Assembly: GCA_006218035.1 (NCBI GenBank)
Contig: VBWC01000004.1
Span: 250,463-314,462, forward strand
Length of the DNA stretch: 64,000 nucleotides
Direction of reading: 5' to 3'
Source: Gammaproteobacteria bacterium
GTDB taxonomy: Bacteria; Pseudomonadota; Gammaproteobacteria; VBWC01
The position numbers and the translations under genes are program-made. The notes below the pieces were generated by a model. The model was not told where the DNA came from and made no database searches. It saw only the letters and a list, made by a program, of their open reading frames with translations. Shown here in pieces: positions 1 to 8,736 of the stretch (within the stretch, counting starts at the first letter, position 1; each line of letters begins with the position of its first letter).

Positions 1-2
1 TT

Positions 3-335
3 CGCTTCCCGGATCCGAGCTGCAACCCGTATCTCGGCTTCAGTGCAATGATGATGGCCGGTCTGGACGGCATCCAGAACAAGATCCACCCGGGTGAGGC
101 AATGGACAAGGATCTTTACGATCTGCCACCGGAAGAGGAGAAGAAGATCCCGACCGTTTGCCACGCGCTTGACCAGGCATTGGACTACCTGGACAAGGAC
201 CGCGAATTCCTGACACGCGGCGACGTGTTTACCAATGACATGATCGACGGCTATATCGACCTCAAGATGGGTGAAGTCACGCGTATACGCATGACAACGC
301 ATCCGGTCGAGTTCGACATGTACTACAGTCTGTAA
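3..335 (+). CDS. glnA: Glutamine synthetase type I, C-terminal end (partial)
   Basis: This is the last ~110 residues of glutamine synthetase, the ATP-dependent enzyme that condenses ammonia with glutamate; the rest lies left of the window. The reading frame starts at base 3 and carries the typical tail: [31 protein letters not shown] and the end [11 protein letters not shown]. The segment DLYDLPPEE (Tyr codon at 117-119) is the adenylylation site loop of the bacterial GSI-beta type, so activity is probably tuned by covalent AMP addition. A strong terminator follows at 358. NtrB/NtrC genes lie just downstream, as in many gammaproteobacteria. Confidence 0.97.
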   Translation, partial: RFPDPSCNPYLGFSAMMMAGLDGIQNKIHPGEAMDKDLYDLPPEEEKKIPTVCHALDQALDYLDKDREFLTRGDVFTNDMIDGYIDLKMGEVTRIRMTTHPVEFDMYYSL

Positions 336-357
336 GTCGGAATCGTTAATCCCCGCA

Positions 358-389
358 AAAAGAACCCCCGCCCGTCGGGGGTTCTTTTT
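358..389 (+). terminator. Rho-independent terminator of glnA
   Basis: A 13-bp perfect stem (arms 358-370 and 376-388) with a 5-base loop is followed by a short T run. The left arm begins with an A run, so it may also work in the other direction. It separates glnA from the DUF4124 gene. Confidence 0.9.
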
Positions 390-429
390 GCGCTTGTCAG
401 CGCCACCGGGCATGGATTATCTTGCAACG

Positions 430-948
430 ATGATGAAAACCCTGTCACTGCCGGTTCTGATCCTGCTGCTACCCTTCGCCGCCCACGCCGAGATATACAA
501 ATGGGTCGACGAAAACGGCGACACGGTATTTTCCGATCAGCCGCGCGCGAAAGCCCAGAAAATCCAGGCGACGCCGACACAGACTTTTCGGCCGGGCATT
601 GTACCGCCGCCGGCCGAGACCAACGCCGTCCCGCAGGACACCAGCACCGTTTATTCGGAACTCGCCGTCACCAGCCCTGCCAACGACACAACGATTCGCG
701 ACAACGCCGGTAACGTCACGATCAGTCTGGCGATCACGCCCACGCTGGACACGGCGGCTGGCCATTACATGACACTGACGCTGGACGAAAACATCGTCGC
801 TGACCGCATCAAGAGTACCTCGATAAATCTGTCCAACCTCGACCGTGGCACGCATACCGTGCAGGTCCAGATCAAAAACGCCGGTGGCGGGATTGTCCGT
901 ACGTCGGGTGCCAGCGTGTTTCATTTGCAGCGCGTATCTGTTCGCTAG
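430..948 (+). CDS. Secreted DUF4124 domain protein
   Basis: Predicted 172-residue exported protein of unknown role. The N-terminus (MMKTLSLPVLILLLPFAAHA) is a clear signal peptide with an AHA cleavage site, followed at once by a DUF4124 motif (EIYKWVDENGDTVFSDQP). The C-terminal half is a beta-rich, Ig-like region. In-frame upstream TTG (388) and ATG (412) codons exist, but 430 puts the signal peptide at the very N-terminus; 388 would lie inside the glnA terminator. The place between glnA and glnL is conserved in Pseudomonas-like genomes. Another DUF4124 domain occurs in the protease at 51.5-52.6 kb. Confidence 0.85.
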   Translation: MMKTLSLPVLILLLPFAAHAEIYKWVDENGDTVFSDQPRAKAQKIQATPTQTFRPGIVPPPAETNAVPQDTSTVYSELAVTSPANDTTIRDNAGNVTISLAITPTLDTAAGHYMTLTLDENIVADRIKSTSINLSNLDRGTHTVQVQIKNAGGGIVRTSGASVFHLQRVSVR

Positions 949-1260
949 CCGTTATAAGGCTGACTCGAATCCGTTTTCTGGCGGGCCAGCACGTGCGCTG
1001 GTACTGCGCCCGCTGATATTGCCCTGACCATCCGACGCCTTGAGAAACGCACTATAATAGGGCACAATAGCCCAGTTTTGGACGTCACAAGCACCAAGGC
1101 ATACCGTACTGGCCCTGCCGCCGCTATTGCAGCCCCGCTTGTACGATCACCAATGACTTACAACTATCTGTTTTATTGAGCCTTATTATTCGTTCGCACG
1201 GGAACGTCGAATGCGGACGTCAGATTCACGCAGCTGGTTCAGATATTGCTACGCCATCGT
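949..1260. other. Intergenic region upstream of glnL
   Basis: No gene is seen here. It should hold the promoter of the glnL-glnG pair. A TATAAT box lies at 1053-1058 without a good -35 match at normal spacing, and a short inverted repeat (GGGC/GCCC) follows it. No convincing sigma-54 -24/-12 element or NtrC box was found. Confidence 0.4.
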
Positions 1261-2346
1261 ATGCCCGACAAGCCCTTAATTGACGATGACGCCGTCCGAC
1301 GCATCATCGAGCACCTTGGCACTGCCGTGCTGGTGTTCGACCGGACGCTCACCCTGCTGTTCATGAACCCGGCCGGCGAGATGATGCTGGCGATCAGCGC
1401 CCGGCAGGCGACCGGCAAGCTGTGCGGTGAATTGTTGCCAGACGCGGTCGAGTTCGAGAAAACCCTGCGCCGGTCGCTGGTCAACGATCACCCGCTTACC
1501 GAGTACCAGATGGAGCTGCCACTACCGGGACACGGACCGATCACGGTGGACTGCTCGGTGACGCCGTTCAGCGGCCCACGACTCAGCCCGGTGCTGCTGG
1601 TTGAAATGGCGCAGGTGGATCGTCACATGCGCATCTCGCGCGATGAAAACCAGCTCGCCAAACAACAGGCGACGCGCGCGATCGTGCGCGGCATCGCCCA
1701 CGAAATCAAAAACCCGCTCGGCGGCCTGCGTGGCGCGGCACAGTTGCTGGAGCGCGCGCTGCCAAACGAGGCGTTGAAAGAATACACCGACGTGATCATC
1801 CGCGAGGCGGACCGTTTGCAGAATCTGATGAACCGCATGCTTGGCCCGAATACGCTGCCGCAGAAGCGGCTGATCAATATTCACCAGGTGCTCGAACACG
1901 TGCGCACGCTGGTACAGGCGGAGCTGACGAAACCGATCGAGATCGTGCGCGACTACGACCCAAGCATCCCTGAAGTCCATGCCGATCTGGATCAGATCAT
2001 CCAGGCCGTACTGAATATCGTGCGCAATGCGACACAGGCGATTGAGGGCAAAGGCACCATTACCCTGCGCACGCGCACGCAACGGCAGTTCACGATCGGC
2101 CACGGGCGTCACCGGCTGGCGGCGCGCATCGACATTATCGATAACGGCACGGGCATACCTCCGGACATGATCGAAAACATCTTCTATCCGATGGTCACAG
2201 GCCGCGCCGATGGCACCGGCCTGGGCCTCGCGATAGCCCAAAGTCTGGTTAACCAGCATGGAGGATTGATTGAATGCAGCAGCACCGCCGGCGAAACCAC
2301 CTTTACCTTGCTGCTCCCGTTGGAGACAACACATGACCAAAAGTGA
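1261..2346 (+). CDS. glnL: Nitrogen regulation sensor kinase NtrB
   Basis: Sensor kinase/phosphatase (361 aa) of the NtrBC system, which phosphorylates NtrC under nitrogen limitation and is controlled by PII. It has an N-terminal PAS-like domain (residues ~8-120), the H-box GIAHEIKNPLGGLRG with the phosphorylated His at about 147, and a HATPase domain with N box NIVRNATQAI and G boxes DNGTGIPP and GTGLGLAIAQ. It is cytoplasmic, without membrane segments. The ATG at 1261 was chosen; a TTG at 1246 would add only five residues. The end overlaps the glnG start by 14 bp, indicating translational coupling. Confidence 0.95.
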   Translation: MPDKPLIDDDAVRRIIEHLGTAVLVFDRTLTLLFMNPAGEMMLAISARQATGKLCGELLPDAVEFEKTLRRSLVNDHPLTEYQMELPLPGHGPITVDCSVTPFSGPRLSPVLLVEMAQVDRHMRISRDENQLAKQQATRAIVRGIAHEIKNPLGGLRGAAQLLERALPNEALKEYTDVIIREADRLQNLMNRMLGPNTLPQKRLINIHQVLEHVRTLVQAELTKPIEIVRDYDPSIPEVHADLDQIIQAVLNIVRNATQAIEGKGTITLRTRTQRQFTIGHGRHRLAARIDIIDNGTGIPPDMIENIFYPMVTGRADGTGLGLAIAQSLVNQHGGLIECSSTAGETTFTLLLPLETTHDQK

Positions 2347-3745
2347 ACAAGTCTGGGTCGTTGATGACGACCGCTCGATACGCTGGGTGCTGGAAAAGGC
2401 GCTCTCCCAGGCCAATATGGATGTAAGTTGCTTCGAAAGCGCCAATGGCATCCTTGAGCGGCTGGCATCGCGGCAGCCGGATGTCATCGTCGCCGACATC
2501 CGCATGCCAGGCATGGACGGGCTGGCGCTGCTCGATGGTATACATACCCGTCACCCGGACCTGCCGGTCATTATCATGACCGCGCATTCCGACCTCGACA
2601 GCGCGGTATCCGCCTATGGAGGCGGCGCCTTCGAGTACCTGCCGAAACCGTTCGACGTCGACGACGCGGTCAGTCTCGTGCGCCGCGCAGTCGACCAGCG
2701 CCATCGCAGCCACACACGTAGCGAAATCGAATCCGGCACACGGCCGGCCGACATCATCGGTTCCGCACCGGCGATGCAGGAGGTGTTTCGCGCGATAGGG
2801 CGCTTGTCACGCTCCAACGTCACGGTGCTGATCAACGGCGAGACCGGTACCGGCAAGGAACTTGTCGCGCGCGCCCTGCATCGCCACAGCCCGCGGTCCG
2901 GCGGGCAGTTCATCGCGCTGAATATGGCAGCGATCCCGCGCGAACTGCTTGAATCCGAACTGTTCGGCCATGAACGAGGCGCCTTCACCGGCGCGCAGAC
3001 GCAACGCCGCGGCCGCTTCGAACAGGCCGACGGCGGCACCTTGTTTCTCGATGAAATCGGCGACATGCCCGCAGATTTGCAAACGCGCCTGCTGCGCGTG
3101 CTCGCCGACGGCGAGTTCTACCGCGTTGGCGGCCATACCCCGGTAAAGGTCGATGTGCGTGTCATCACCGCGACCCACCAGGATCTGGAACAGCGTGTCA
3201 AGAGCGGCGCATTTCGCGAGGATCTGTTTCACCGGCTGAACGTGATCCGTGTGCACATCCCGCCACTGCGCCAACGCCGCGAGGACATCCCGACATTGTT
3301 GCGGCATTTTCTGGCGTCGGCGGCCAAGCAGCTCAACACCGAGATGAAGACGCTGCATCCGGATGCCGAAAAATTCCTGTGCGGTCTCGACTGGCCCGGT
3401 AATGTGCGGCAGCTGGAAAACACCTGTCACTGGCTCACCGTCATGTCACCCGGTCAGGTGATACGCACCGAAGAGCTGCCGCCGGAGCTACGCAACGAAA
3501 CCAGCGCGCCCGGCGAGAGTGATCAATGGGAAACTGCACTGAAGAACTGGGCGGACCGGACACTTGCCCGCGGAGAAACCGGCATACTCGACACGGCGGT
3601 GCCACGCTTTGAACGGCTGATGATCCAGATGGCGCTCAAGCACACCGGTGGACGGCGTCAGGAGGCGGCAAAACTGCTCGGCTGGGGACGCAACACGCTG
3701 ACCCGCAAGATCAAGGAACTCGATATGGAGACCGATCTGTCCTGA
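2333..3745 (+). CDS. glnG: Nitrogen regulation response regulator NtrC
   Basis: Sigma-54-dependent activator (470 aa), partner of the upstream kinase. The receiver domain has the acidic pocket VVDDD and the phosphorylated Asp at residue ~55 (VIVADIRMPGMDG). The AAA+ domain has Walker A GETGTGKELVARAL, the sigma-54 contact loop GAFTGA and Walker B GTLFLDEIGD. The C-terminus has a Fis-type helix-turn-helix (GGRRQEAAKLLGWGRNTLTR). The start at 2333 lies inside the end of glnL. It would activate glnA and ammonium-assimilation promoters. Confidence 0.96.
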   Translation: MTKSEQVWVVDDDRSIRWVLEKALSQANMDVSCFESANGILERLASRQPDVIVADIRMPGMDGLALLDGIHTRHPDLPVIIMTAHSDLDSAVSAYGGGAFEYLPKPFDVDDAVSLVRRAVDQRHRSHTRSEIESGTRPADIIGSAPAMQEVFRAIGRLSRSNVTVLINGETGTGKELVARALHRHSPRSGGQFIALNMAAIPRELLESELFGHERGAFTGAQTQRRGRFEQADGGTLFLDEIGDMPADLQTRLLRVLADGEFYRVGGHTPVKVDVRVITATHQDLEQRVKSGAFREDLFHRLNVIRVHIPPLRQRREDIPTLLRHFLASAAKQLNTEMKTLHPDAEKFLCGLDWPGNVRQLENTCHWLTVMSPGQVIRTEELPPELRNETSAPGESDQWETALKNWADRTLARGETGILDTAVPRFERLMIQMALKHTGGRRQEAAKLLGWGRNTLTRKIKELDMETDLS

Positions 3746-3769
3746 TACCGCGCCGGCGTCGCGTGGCGG

Positions 3770-4735
3770 TCAAACGCAGACTTTTTTCGTCGCTTCGTGC
3801 AGCACCAGCGAACCCACCAGTTGCTGCACGTTGGCGAGGCGATGACGCCGCAGATAGTCGGCGATGCCCGCGTTAATCTTCGGGCACACCAGCGGATCGT
3901 AGAACAGCGCCGTACCAATACCGACAGTGCTGGCGCCGGCGATGATGAATTCCAGTGCGTCATGCGCGGTCAGAATCCCGCCCTGGCCGATGATCGGAAT
4001 ATCGTGCGTGCGGCACACCTGATAGACCTGATGCACCTTCAGTAACGCAATCGGCTTGATCGCCGGACCCGACAATCCACCCTGGTTGTTACCGATAAAC
4101 GGCGTGCGGCTCTCGATATCCACTGCCATGCCCATCAAGGTATTGATGACCGCGAACGCATCCGTACCTGCCTCGATACAACGTCGCGCATTCTCGGCAA
4201 TATCCGTCTGGTTCGGCGACAACTTGGTAATCAGCGGCTTGTCGGTGATCTTGCGGCACGCCGCAACGACGCGCGCCGACATGTCCGGATCGTTGCCGAA
4301 CGCGACGCCGCCTTCTTTTACGTTCGGGCAGGAAATATTGATCTCGATTGCATCGATCGGCGAGTCGTCGAAGATGCGCGTGACTTCCTCGTATTCCTCA
4401 ACGGTCGATCCCGACACGTTGGCGATAAACCGGGTTTCGGCAAAATCGAGTTTCGGCAGAATCTCGTCGACCACATGCCGCGCACCCGGATTCTGCAGCC
4501 CGATCGCGTTCAGCATCCCCAGCGGCGTTTCATAGACTCGGTGCGGCGGATTGCCGAGCCGCGGCGCCAGCGTCGTGCCTTTCAAACACACGGCGCCGAC
4601 GTCGCGATTGGAAAAGCCGTCAACGCGCGTGTATTCTTCGCCGAAGCCGACACAACCGGACAGCAGCACCAGTGGCGTCGCCAGGCGCATGCCGCAGAAT
4701 TCAACCGCCAGTAAATCGCTTACGTCGTCAGACAT
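3770..4735 (-). CDS. pyrD: Dihydroorotate dehydrogenase, class 1B type
   Basis: Oxidises dihydroorotate to orotate in pyrimidine synthesis; 321 aa TIM barrel with FMN. The active-site base is Cys (residue ~136) in EINISCPNVKEGG, which marks the cytosolic class 1 enzymes rather than the membrane-bound, Ser-based class 2 usual in gammaproteobacteria. NQGGLSGPAIKPIAL and PIIGQGGI are FMN-phosphate-binding loops. Class 1B enzymes normally need PyrK (FAD, 2Fe-2S); no pyrK is adjacent. It converges with glnG and diverges from trmL: the two ATGs are separated by 2 bp, so its promoter must lie inside trmL. Confidence 0.88.
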   Translation of the reverse strand: MSDDVSDLLAVEFCGMRLATPLVLLSGCVGFGEEYTRVDGFSNRDVGAVCLKGTTLAPRLGNPPHRVYETPLGMLNAIGLQNPGARHVVDEILPKLDFAETRFIANVSGSTVEEYEEVTRIFDDSPIDAIEINISCPNVKEGGVAFGNDPDMSARVVAACRKITDKPLITKLSPNQTDIAENARRCIEAGTDAFAVINTLMGMAVDIESRTPFIGNNQGGLSGPAIKPIALLKVHQVYQVCRTHDIPIIGQGGILTAHDALEFIIAGASTVGIGTALFYDPLVCPKINAGIADYLRRHRLANVQQLVGSLVLHEATKKVCV

Positions 4736-4737
4736 CA

Positions 4738-5193
4738 ATGTTTCACATCGTACTTTATCAACCGGAAATCCCGCCGAATACCGGCAACATTATACGCCTG
4801 TGCGCGAACAGCGGCAGCGATTTGCACCTGATCCGGCCGTTGGGATTCGATCTCGACGACAGCAAGCTCAGACGCGCCGGGCTGGACTACCACGAGTTCG
4901 CGCGGATACACGAACATGACAGCCTGGACGCCTGTGTTACCACTATTAAGCCGAACCGTCTCTTTGGCTGCTCGACGAAAGGCAAGGTCTGTTATACGGA
5001 TGTCGAATTCCAGCCCGACGACGCGCTGCTGTTCGGCCCCGAAACACGCGGTCTGCCGGCTGAGGTACTCGCGCAACTGCCGCAATCACAGGTGCTGCGC
5101 ATCCCGATGCAACCGCATAGCCGCAGCCTGAATCTGTCCAACGCCGTCGCGATTGTTCTCTATGAAGCCTGGCGGCAACAGGGATTCAAGTGA
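4738..5193 (+). CDS. trmL: tRNA (cytidine(34)-2'-O)-methyltransferase TrmL
   Basis: SPOUT-class methyltransferase (151 aa) that 2'-O-methylates the wobble base of tRNA-Leu isoacceptors. Knot motifs are all present: PEIPPNTGNIIRLC at the N-terminus, LFGPETRGLP in the middle and IPMQPHSRSLNLSNAVAI at the end. Length matches the family. The ATG starts two bases from the divergent pyrD start codon. It often follows glnLG in gammaproteobacteria, although here pyrD is inserted in between. A small transposable-like repeat begins 30 bp after the stop. Confidence 0.94.
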   Translation: MFHIVLYQPEIPPNTGNIIRLCANSGSDLHLIRPLGFDLDDSKLRRAGLDYHEFARIHEHDSLDACVTTIKPNRLFGCSTKGKVCYTDVEFQPDDALLFGPETRGLPAEVLAQLPQSQVLRIPMQPHSRSLNLSNAVAIVLYEAWRQQGFK

Positions 5194-5222
5194 AGACGAG
5201 TAAAATCGGCCGAATCTATTAA

Positions 5223-5308
5223 GGAAGCTCTGATGTGTCGTCATTCCGGGCGGAGCGTAGCGGAGACCCGGAATCCAGAGCTTTCGAAAATGATTAATCA
5301 GAGCTTCC
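5223..5308. mobile_element. MITE-like element, family A (copy 1)
   Basis: An 86-bp non-coding element with terminal inverted repeats GGAAGCTCTGAT/ATCAGAGCTTCC (12 of 12), flanked by a TTAA duplication (5219-5222 and 5309-5312). The interior is the dispersed CGTCATTCCGGGC...CCCGGAATCCAG palindrome. The 4-bp YTAR target is typical of IS5-group transposases. Copy 2 is at 45494-45619. Confidence 0.85.
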
Positions 5309-5313
5309 TTAAC

Positions 5314-5402
5314 ATCATTCTTGCGCAGGCGGGAATCCAGACCTGCAGCAACAGAGAGAACCTGGATTCCGGGTCAGCGCTACGCGCTGCCCGGAACGAC
5401 CA
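5314..5402. repeat. Dispersed palindromic repeat next to the family A element
   Basis: Contains GGGAATCCAG and, facing it, CTGGATTCCGGG, then an AGCGCTACGCGCTGC palindrome and CCGGAACGAC. It is related to the interior of the family A element and to the repeat at 8595-8677, but has no clear terminal repeats of its own. Confidence 0.7.
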
Positions 5403-5426
5403 ATAATCAACTCCGCGCCGAACTAC

Positions 5427-6092
5427 TCAGCCGAGAGCGCCGTACACGATCAAGTGCCGGTCCGACGCCTGTTCAACGGTCAAATGCTCAAGGCCGGTCT
5501 CGGTCAGCTGGCGGCGCACCTCATCCGGCCGATAGGCCGCACATAGAGAATTGAAAAAATCCCGGCGCAGAATCTCCGGCTCATTCCCGGCGTACTCGCT
5601 GACCAATGCCGCAACTTCCTCGCGGGTTACGGGCCGCAGCAGATCCATGACAAATACCGCTGCACCCCTGCGCCCGAATTGAGCGATCGCCCGCCAAAGA
5701 TCCCGAGGGCTTTTCAGGTGATGCAGCAGGCTGTTCGAGATTACGGCGTCGTAATCGGTCGCGGGCGGTATCACGCCCGGCAGATAACCATGCACGAGAT
5801 TCAGGCGCTGCCCCAGACCGGCGTTCGCGATCGCGTTCCGGCCATAGCGCAACATCGCCCCGGCGCCGTCGACACCATCGATGCAACACCGTGGATACGC
5901 ATGCGCGACACGGATCATGATGTCCGCCGCCCCGCAGCCGAGATCCAGCATGCGACACGCGCCACCTAAATCAGAAAACCGCGCGCCGAGCAGCTCGACG
6001 AACCGCGCGTGCGGTTCGTCAAAATCCGCCAGCGCATAGGCACGCGCCTGGGCATTATCGTCCATCAGCTCGGGTTCCGGGGTACGGCGCAT
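5427..6092 (-). CDS. Class I SAM-dependent methyltransferase
   Basis: A 221-residue Rossmann-fold methyltransferase of unknown substrate. The SAM-binding motif I is MLDLGCGAADIMIR (residues ~48-61), followed by the acidic end of strand 2 (IDGVDGAGAML) and a motif IV-like DAVISNSLLHHL. It resembles the small-molecule methyltransferase type 11/12 families. The ATG at 6092 is clean; the next gene upstream on this strand (lysA) is about 250 bp away, so it is probably transcribed alone. The sequence does not allow a substrate call. Confidence 0.8.
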   Translation of the reverse strand: MRRTPEPELMDDNAQARAYALADFDEPHARFVELLGARFSDLGGACRMLDLGCGAADIMIRVAHAYPRCCIDGVDGAGAMLRYGRNAIANAGLGQRLNLVHGYLPGVIPPATDYDAVISNSLLHHLKSPRDLWRAIAQFGRRGAAVFVMDLLRPVTREEVAALVSEYAGNEPEILRRDFFNSLCAAYRPDEVRRQLTETGLEHLTVEQASDRHLIVYGALG

Positions 6093-6347
6093 GGTCGATT
6101 GTCCGATCGATCTGCAAGCAAGGAAAACATTAGATCACAGAACACGCAGGCCAAAGAAATTGTCGATGCAATTTTGCAATGGACAGCAAGGGAACAAACC
6201 CCGTCAGACGCGACCAGGCCTCGCTTGCAACAGTGTGCTTAAGCAAGCCATTGAAAGTCAGTGATGAACAGAACCGACGCGCCTGCGTCTTTTCGTCGAA
6301 GCAGCGGCCGGATGATCCTCAACGTCGGGACTCATTCACCGGGAGAC

Positions 6348-7601
6348 TTACACGCTGGGCAGCAGCATCTCGCCGGCCATCAATCCGTCGATGGTCTCGC
6401 GTTCGCGGATCAGATAGGCGCGCCCGCCATCGACCATGACCTCGGCGGCACGCGGGCGGGAGTTGTAGTTGGAGCTCATCGAGAATCCATACGCACCGGC
6501 CGATCGCACCGCAAGCAGGTCGCCTTCACGGACCGCAAGCTCGCGCTCCTTGCCGAGAAAATCGCCGGTTTCGCAGACCGGGCCGACGACGTCATAGACA
6601 CGCGCGTCGGCATCGGATTTCTGTTCCACCGGAATGATATTCTGCCACGCGTCATACAGCGCCGGACGCATCAGATCGTTCATGCCCGCATCGACGATCG
6701 CGAAGTTCTTGTGATGGTTGGCCTTCAGGTACTCGACGCGCGTCAGCAATATGCCGGCATTACCGACGATCGCACGGCCCGGCTCTATAATAATCTTGTA
6801 TTTTTCGTCCACCAGCTTGGCGAAGATTGCCGTTGCGTAGGCCGCCGGGTCTGGCGGTGTTTCATCACGGTAGGTGATACCGAGGCCGCCGCCGATATCG
6901 AGATGGCGCACCGGAATACCCTGAATCTTCAGTTGCTCGGCAAGTTGCACGATGCGCTCCAGCGCCGCGACAAAGGGCGCGCTGTCGGTGAGCTGGGAAC
7001 CGATATGGCAGTCGATACCCACCAGTTCGACGCCCGAACGCTCGACTGCCCGTATCGCGACGCTGATCGCATCGCTGATGTCGATGCCGAACTTGTTTTC
7101 CTTCAACCCTGTCGAGATGTAACGATGGGTCTTCGCGTCGACGTCGGGATTGACGCGCAGCGACACGGGCGCGACCTTGCCCAAGCGAACGGCTATACGA
7201 TCGATCCGCTCCAGCTCGCTTTCCGACTCGACATTGAAACACAGGATGCCGGCCTCCAGCCCACGCTGAATCTCCTGTTCGGTCTTGCCGACGCCCGAGA
7301 ACACTGTCTTCGCCGGATCGCCGCCCGCGCGCAGTACGCGCTCCAGCTCACCACCCGAGACAATATCGAATCCGGAACCCAGCCGCGCCAGCAGGTTCAG
7401 CACGGCGATATTAGAGTTGGCCTTGACGGCGTAGCACACCAGATGGTCACGACCTGCGAACACGCCATCGAAAGCGCGCCAGTGCCGCTCGATGGTGGCG
7501 CGCGAATAGACGTAACACGGCGTACCGTGTTGCTCCGCGATCGCGGCAAGCGCGATATCCTCGGCGTACAGGCGCCCGTTACGGTAATTGAAATGGTCCA
7601 T
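6348..7601 (-). CDS. lysA: Diaminopimelate decarboxylase
   Basis: PLP enzyme (417 aa) making L-lysine from meso-diaminopimelate, the last step of lysine synthesis. It has an alanine-racemase-like barrel with the PLP Lys at residue ~60 in VCYAVKANSN, the phosphate-binding LDIGGGLGI, IIEPGRAIVGNAG, and the C-terminal active-site Cys in GPVCETGDFLG contributed across the dimer. The length is normal. It starts 11 bp after the lipoprotein gene lptM, the usual pairing in Pseudomonas and relatives, so the two are probably one operon. Confidence 0.96.
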   Translation of the reverse strand: MDHFNYRNGRLYAEDIALAAIAEQHGTPCYVYSRATIERHWRAFDGVFAGRDHLVCYAVKANSNIAVLNLLARLGSGFDIVSGGELERVLRAGGDPAKTVFSGVGKTEQEIQRGLEAGILCFNVESESELERIDRIAVRLGKVAPVSLRVNPDVDAKTHRYISTGLKENKFGIDISDAISVAIRAVERSGVELVGIDCHIGSQLTDSAPFVAALERIVQLAEQLKIQGIPVRHLDIGGGLGITYRDETPPDPAAYATAIFAKLVDEKYKIIIEPGRAIVGNAGILLTRVEYLKANHHKNFAIVDAGMNDLMRPALYDAWQNIIPVEQKSDADARVYDVVGPVCETGDFLGKERELAVREGDLLAVRSAGAYGFSMSSNYNSRPRAAEVMVDGGRAYLIRERETIDGLMAGEMLLPSV

Positions 7602-7612
7602 GGTCGATCCGT

Positions 7613-7750
7613 TTATTCAGGCGGCGCTGCGCCCGGGGTGGCCGGCGCCTGTTTTTCCTGGGGCAGGTACAGCGGCCCCTTGTTGCCGCACGCAAGCAAT
7701 CCGGCGAGGATCACCAGCATCATCAATGACAAAAACACGCTGCGTTTCAT
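7613..7750 (-). CDS. lptM: Small LPS-transport assembly lipoprotein LptM (YifL)
   Basis: A 45-residue lipoprotein: a hydrophobic signal sequence ending in the lipobox LLAC at residue 21, then the family signature CGNKGPLYLP and a Pro/Ala-rich tail. LptM of E. coli is an outer-membrane lipoprotein that helps LptD/LptE assemble. The gene sits 11 bp upstream of lysA in the same direction, a conserved arrangement that supports the assignment. It faces the divergent esterase gene at 7879. Confidence 0.9.
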   Translation of the reverse strand: MKRSVFLSLMMLVILAGLLACGNKGPLYLPQEKQAPATPGAAPPE

Positions 7751-7878
7751 CGGCACTCGGGCAGATACAGGGGCATGCGCTGAAGTATAAACCTTTAATA
7801 TGAACCGATGAACACACCGGATAAACCCGTTGTTTCCAAATCGGCACCGCCTCGCGCGGCGTATGGCACAATAGCCCC

Positions 7879-8562
7879 GTGTCCTCCTCCCTGCTCCCCT
7901 GCGTCGAGTTAGCCCCGGTCGGTCCGGCGCGCGCCGTCGTCATCTGGCTACACGGCCTCGGCGCGGACGGCAATGATTTCGTGCCGGTCGTACCGGAACT
8001 TGGTCTGCCGGACGAACTTGGCGTACGGTTCGTGTTCCCGCACGCGCCACACCGGCCGGTGACCATCAACGGCGGCTACGTGATGCGCGCCTGGTACGAC
8101 ATCCTCGCAACCGACATGGACCGGCGCGAGGATGAAGAGGGGATACGCGACTCAGCGGCGGCTGTCGGCCGGCTGATTGAACGCGAAGTGGGTGCAGGCG
8201 TCCCGGCCAACCGGATCGTACTCGCCGGATTTTCACAGGGCGGCGCTATCGCCCTGCACACCGCCTTGCGGTATCCGCAGCGGCTGGCCGGCGTCCTAGC
8301 GTTGTCCACCTATCTGCCGCTCGCCGACCGGCTGGCCGCCGAGGCGCATGGCGCCAGCACCACCGTGCCGATTTTCATGGGCCACGGCACGCGCGACGCG
8401 ATGGTTCCCGTGCGCCTCGCTGAGCGATCGCGCGATCTGTTAATGCAAGCCGGATATGAAGTCGCGTGGCACACCTACGCGATGGAACACAGTGTCAATC
8501 CTGCGGAAATCGCCGACATCGGCGCATGGCTCAGGCAGCGGTTGTCGACTGCGGACTTATGA
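7879..8562 (+). CDS. Carboxylesterase / acyl-protein thioesterase-like hydrolase
   Basis: Alpha/beta hydrolase (227 aa) of the phospholipase/carboxylesterase family. The catalytic triad is visible: Ser119 in GFSQGG, Asp173 in HGTRDAMVP and His204 in MEHSV, with an oxyanion-hole segment WLHGLGADGNDF. No signal peptide, so cytoplasmic. The start is a GTG at 7879; no in-frame ATG gives the conserved N-terminus. Substrates of this family are short-chain esters or acyl-proteins; the natural one cannot be read from sequence. A palindromic repeat follows the gene. Confidence 0.9.
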   Translation: MSSSLLPCVELAPVGPARAVVIWLHGLGADGNDFVPVVPELGLPDELGVRFVFPHAPHRPVTINGGYVMRAWYDILATDMDRREDEEGIRDSAAAVGRLIEREVGAGVPANRIVLAGFSQGGAIALHTALRYPQRLAGVLALSTYLPLADRLAAEAHGASTTVPIFMGHGTRDAMVPVRLAERSRDLLMQAGYEVAWHTYAMEHSVNPAEIADIGAWLRQRLSTADL

Positions 8563-8594
8563 GAATTGCCAAATGACGGACAACACATGGCGAT

Positions 8595-8677
8595 CGTCAT
8601 TCCGGGCGTAGCGTAGCAAAGACCCGGAATCCAGTGGTCGTTAGTGTGACTGGATTCCCGCTTTCGCGGGAATGACG
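8595..8677. repeat. Dispersed palindromic repeat (CGTCATTCC...GGAATGACG)
   Basis: An 83-bp imperfect palindrome: CGTCATTCC at 8595-8603 pairs with GGAATGACG at 8669-8677, and an inner GGAATCCAGT pairs with ACTGGATTCC. It lies between convergent genes and could also end transcription in either direction. Related sequence occurs at 5223-5402, 45494-45619 and 51003-51030. Confidence 0.8.
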
Positions 8678-8736
8678 GACTTTGGACGTGTCATGCTTAC
8701 AGGTAATGCTCAATAATTGCCTTGGCGGGCGGCCGT

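Noticed and set aside
1053..1058. TATAAT box as promoter of glnL
   Set aside because: No matching -35 element at 16-18 bp spacing; not firm enough to list as a promoter.
1522..2514. A 330-codon open frame opposite glnL and glnG
   Set aside because: It runs across both regulator genes antisense, without a start signal or domain.
6261..7790. A 509-codon open frame opposite lysA
   Set aside because: lysA on the other strand has all active-site motifs; this frame spans lptM and intergenic DNA and has no recognisable features.
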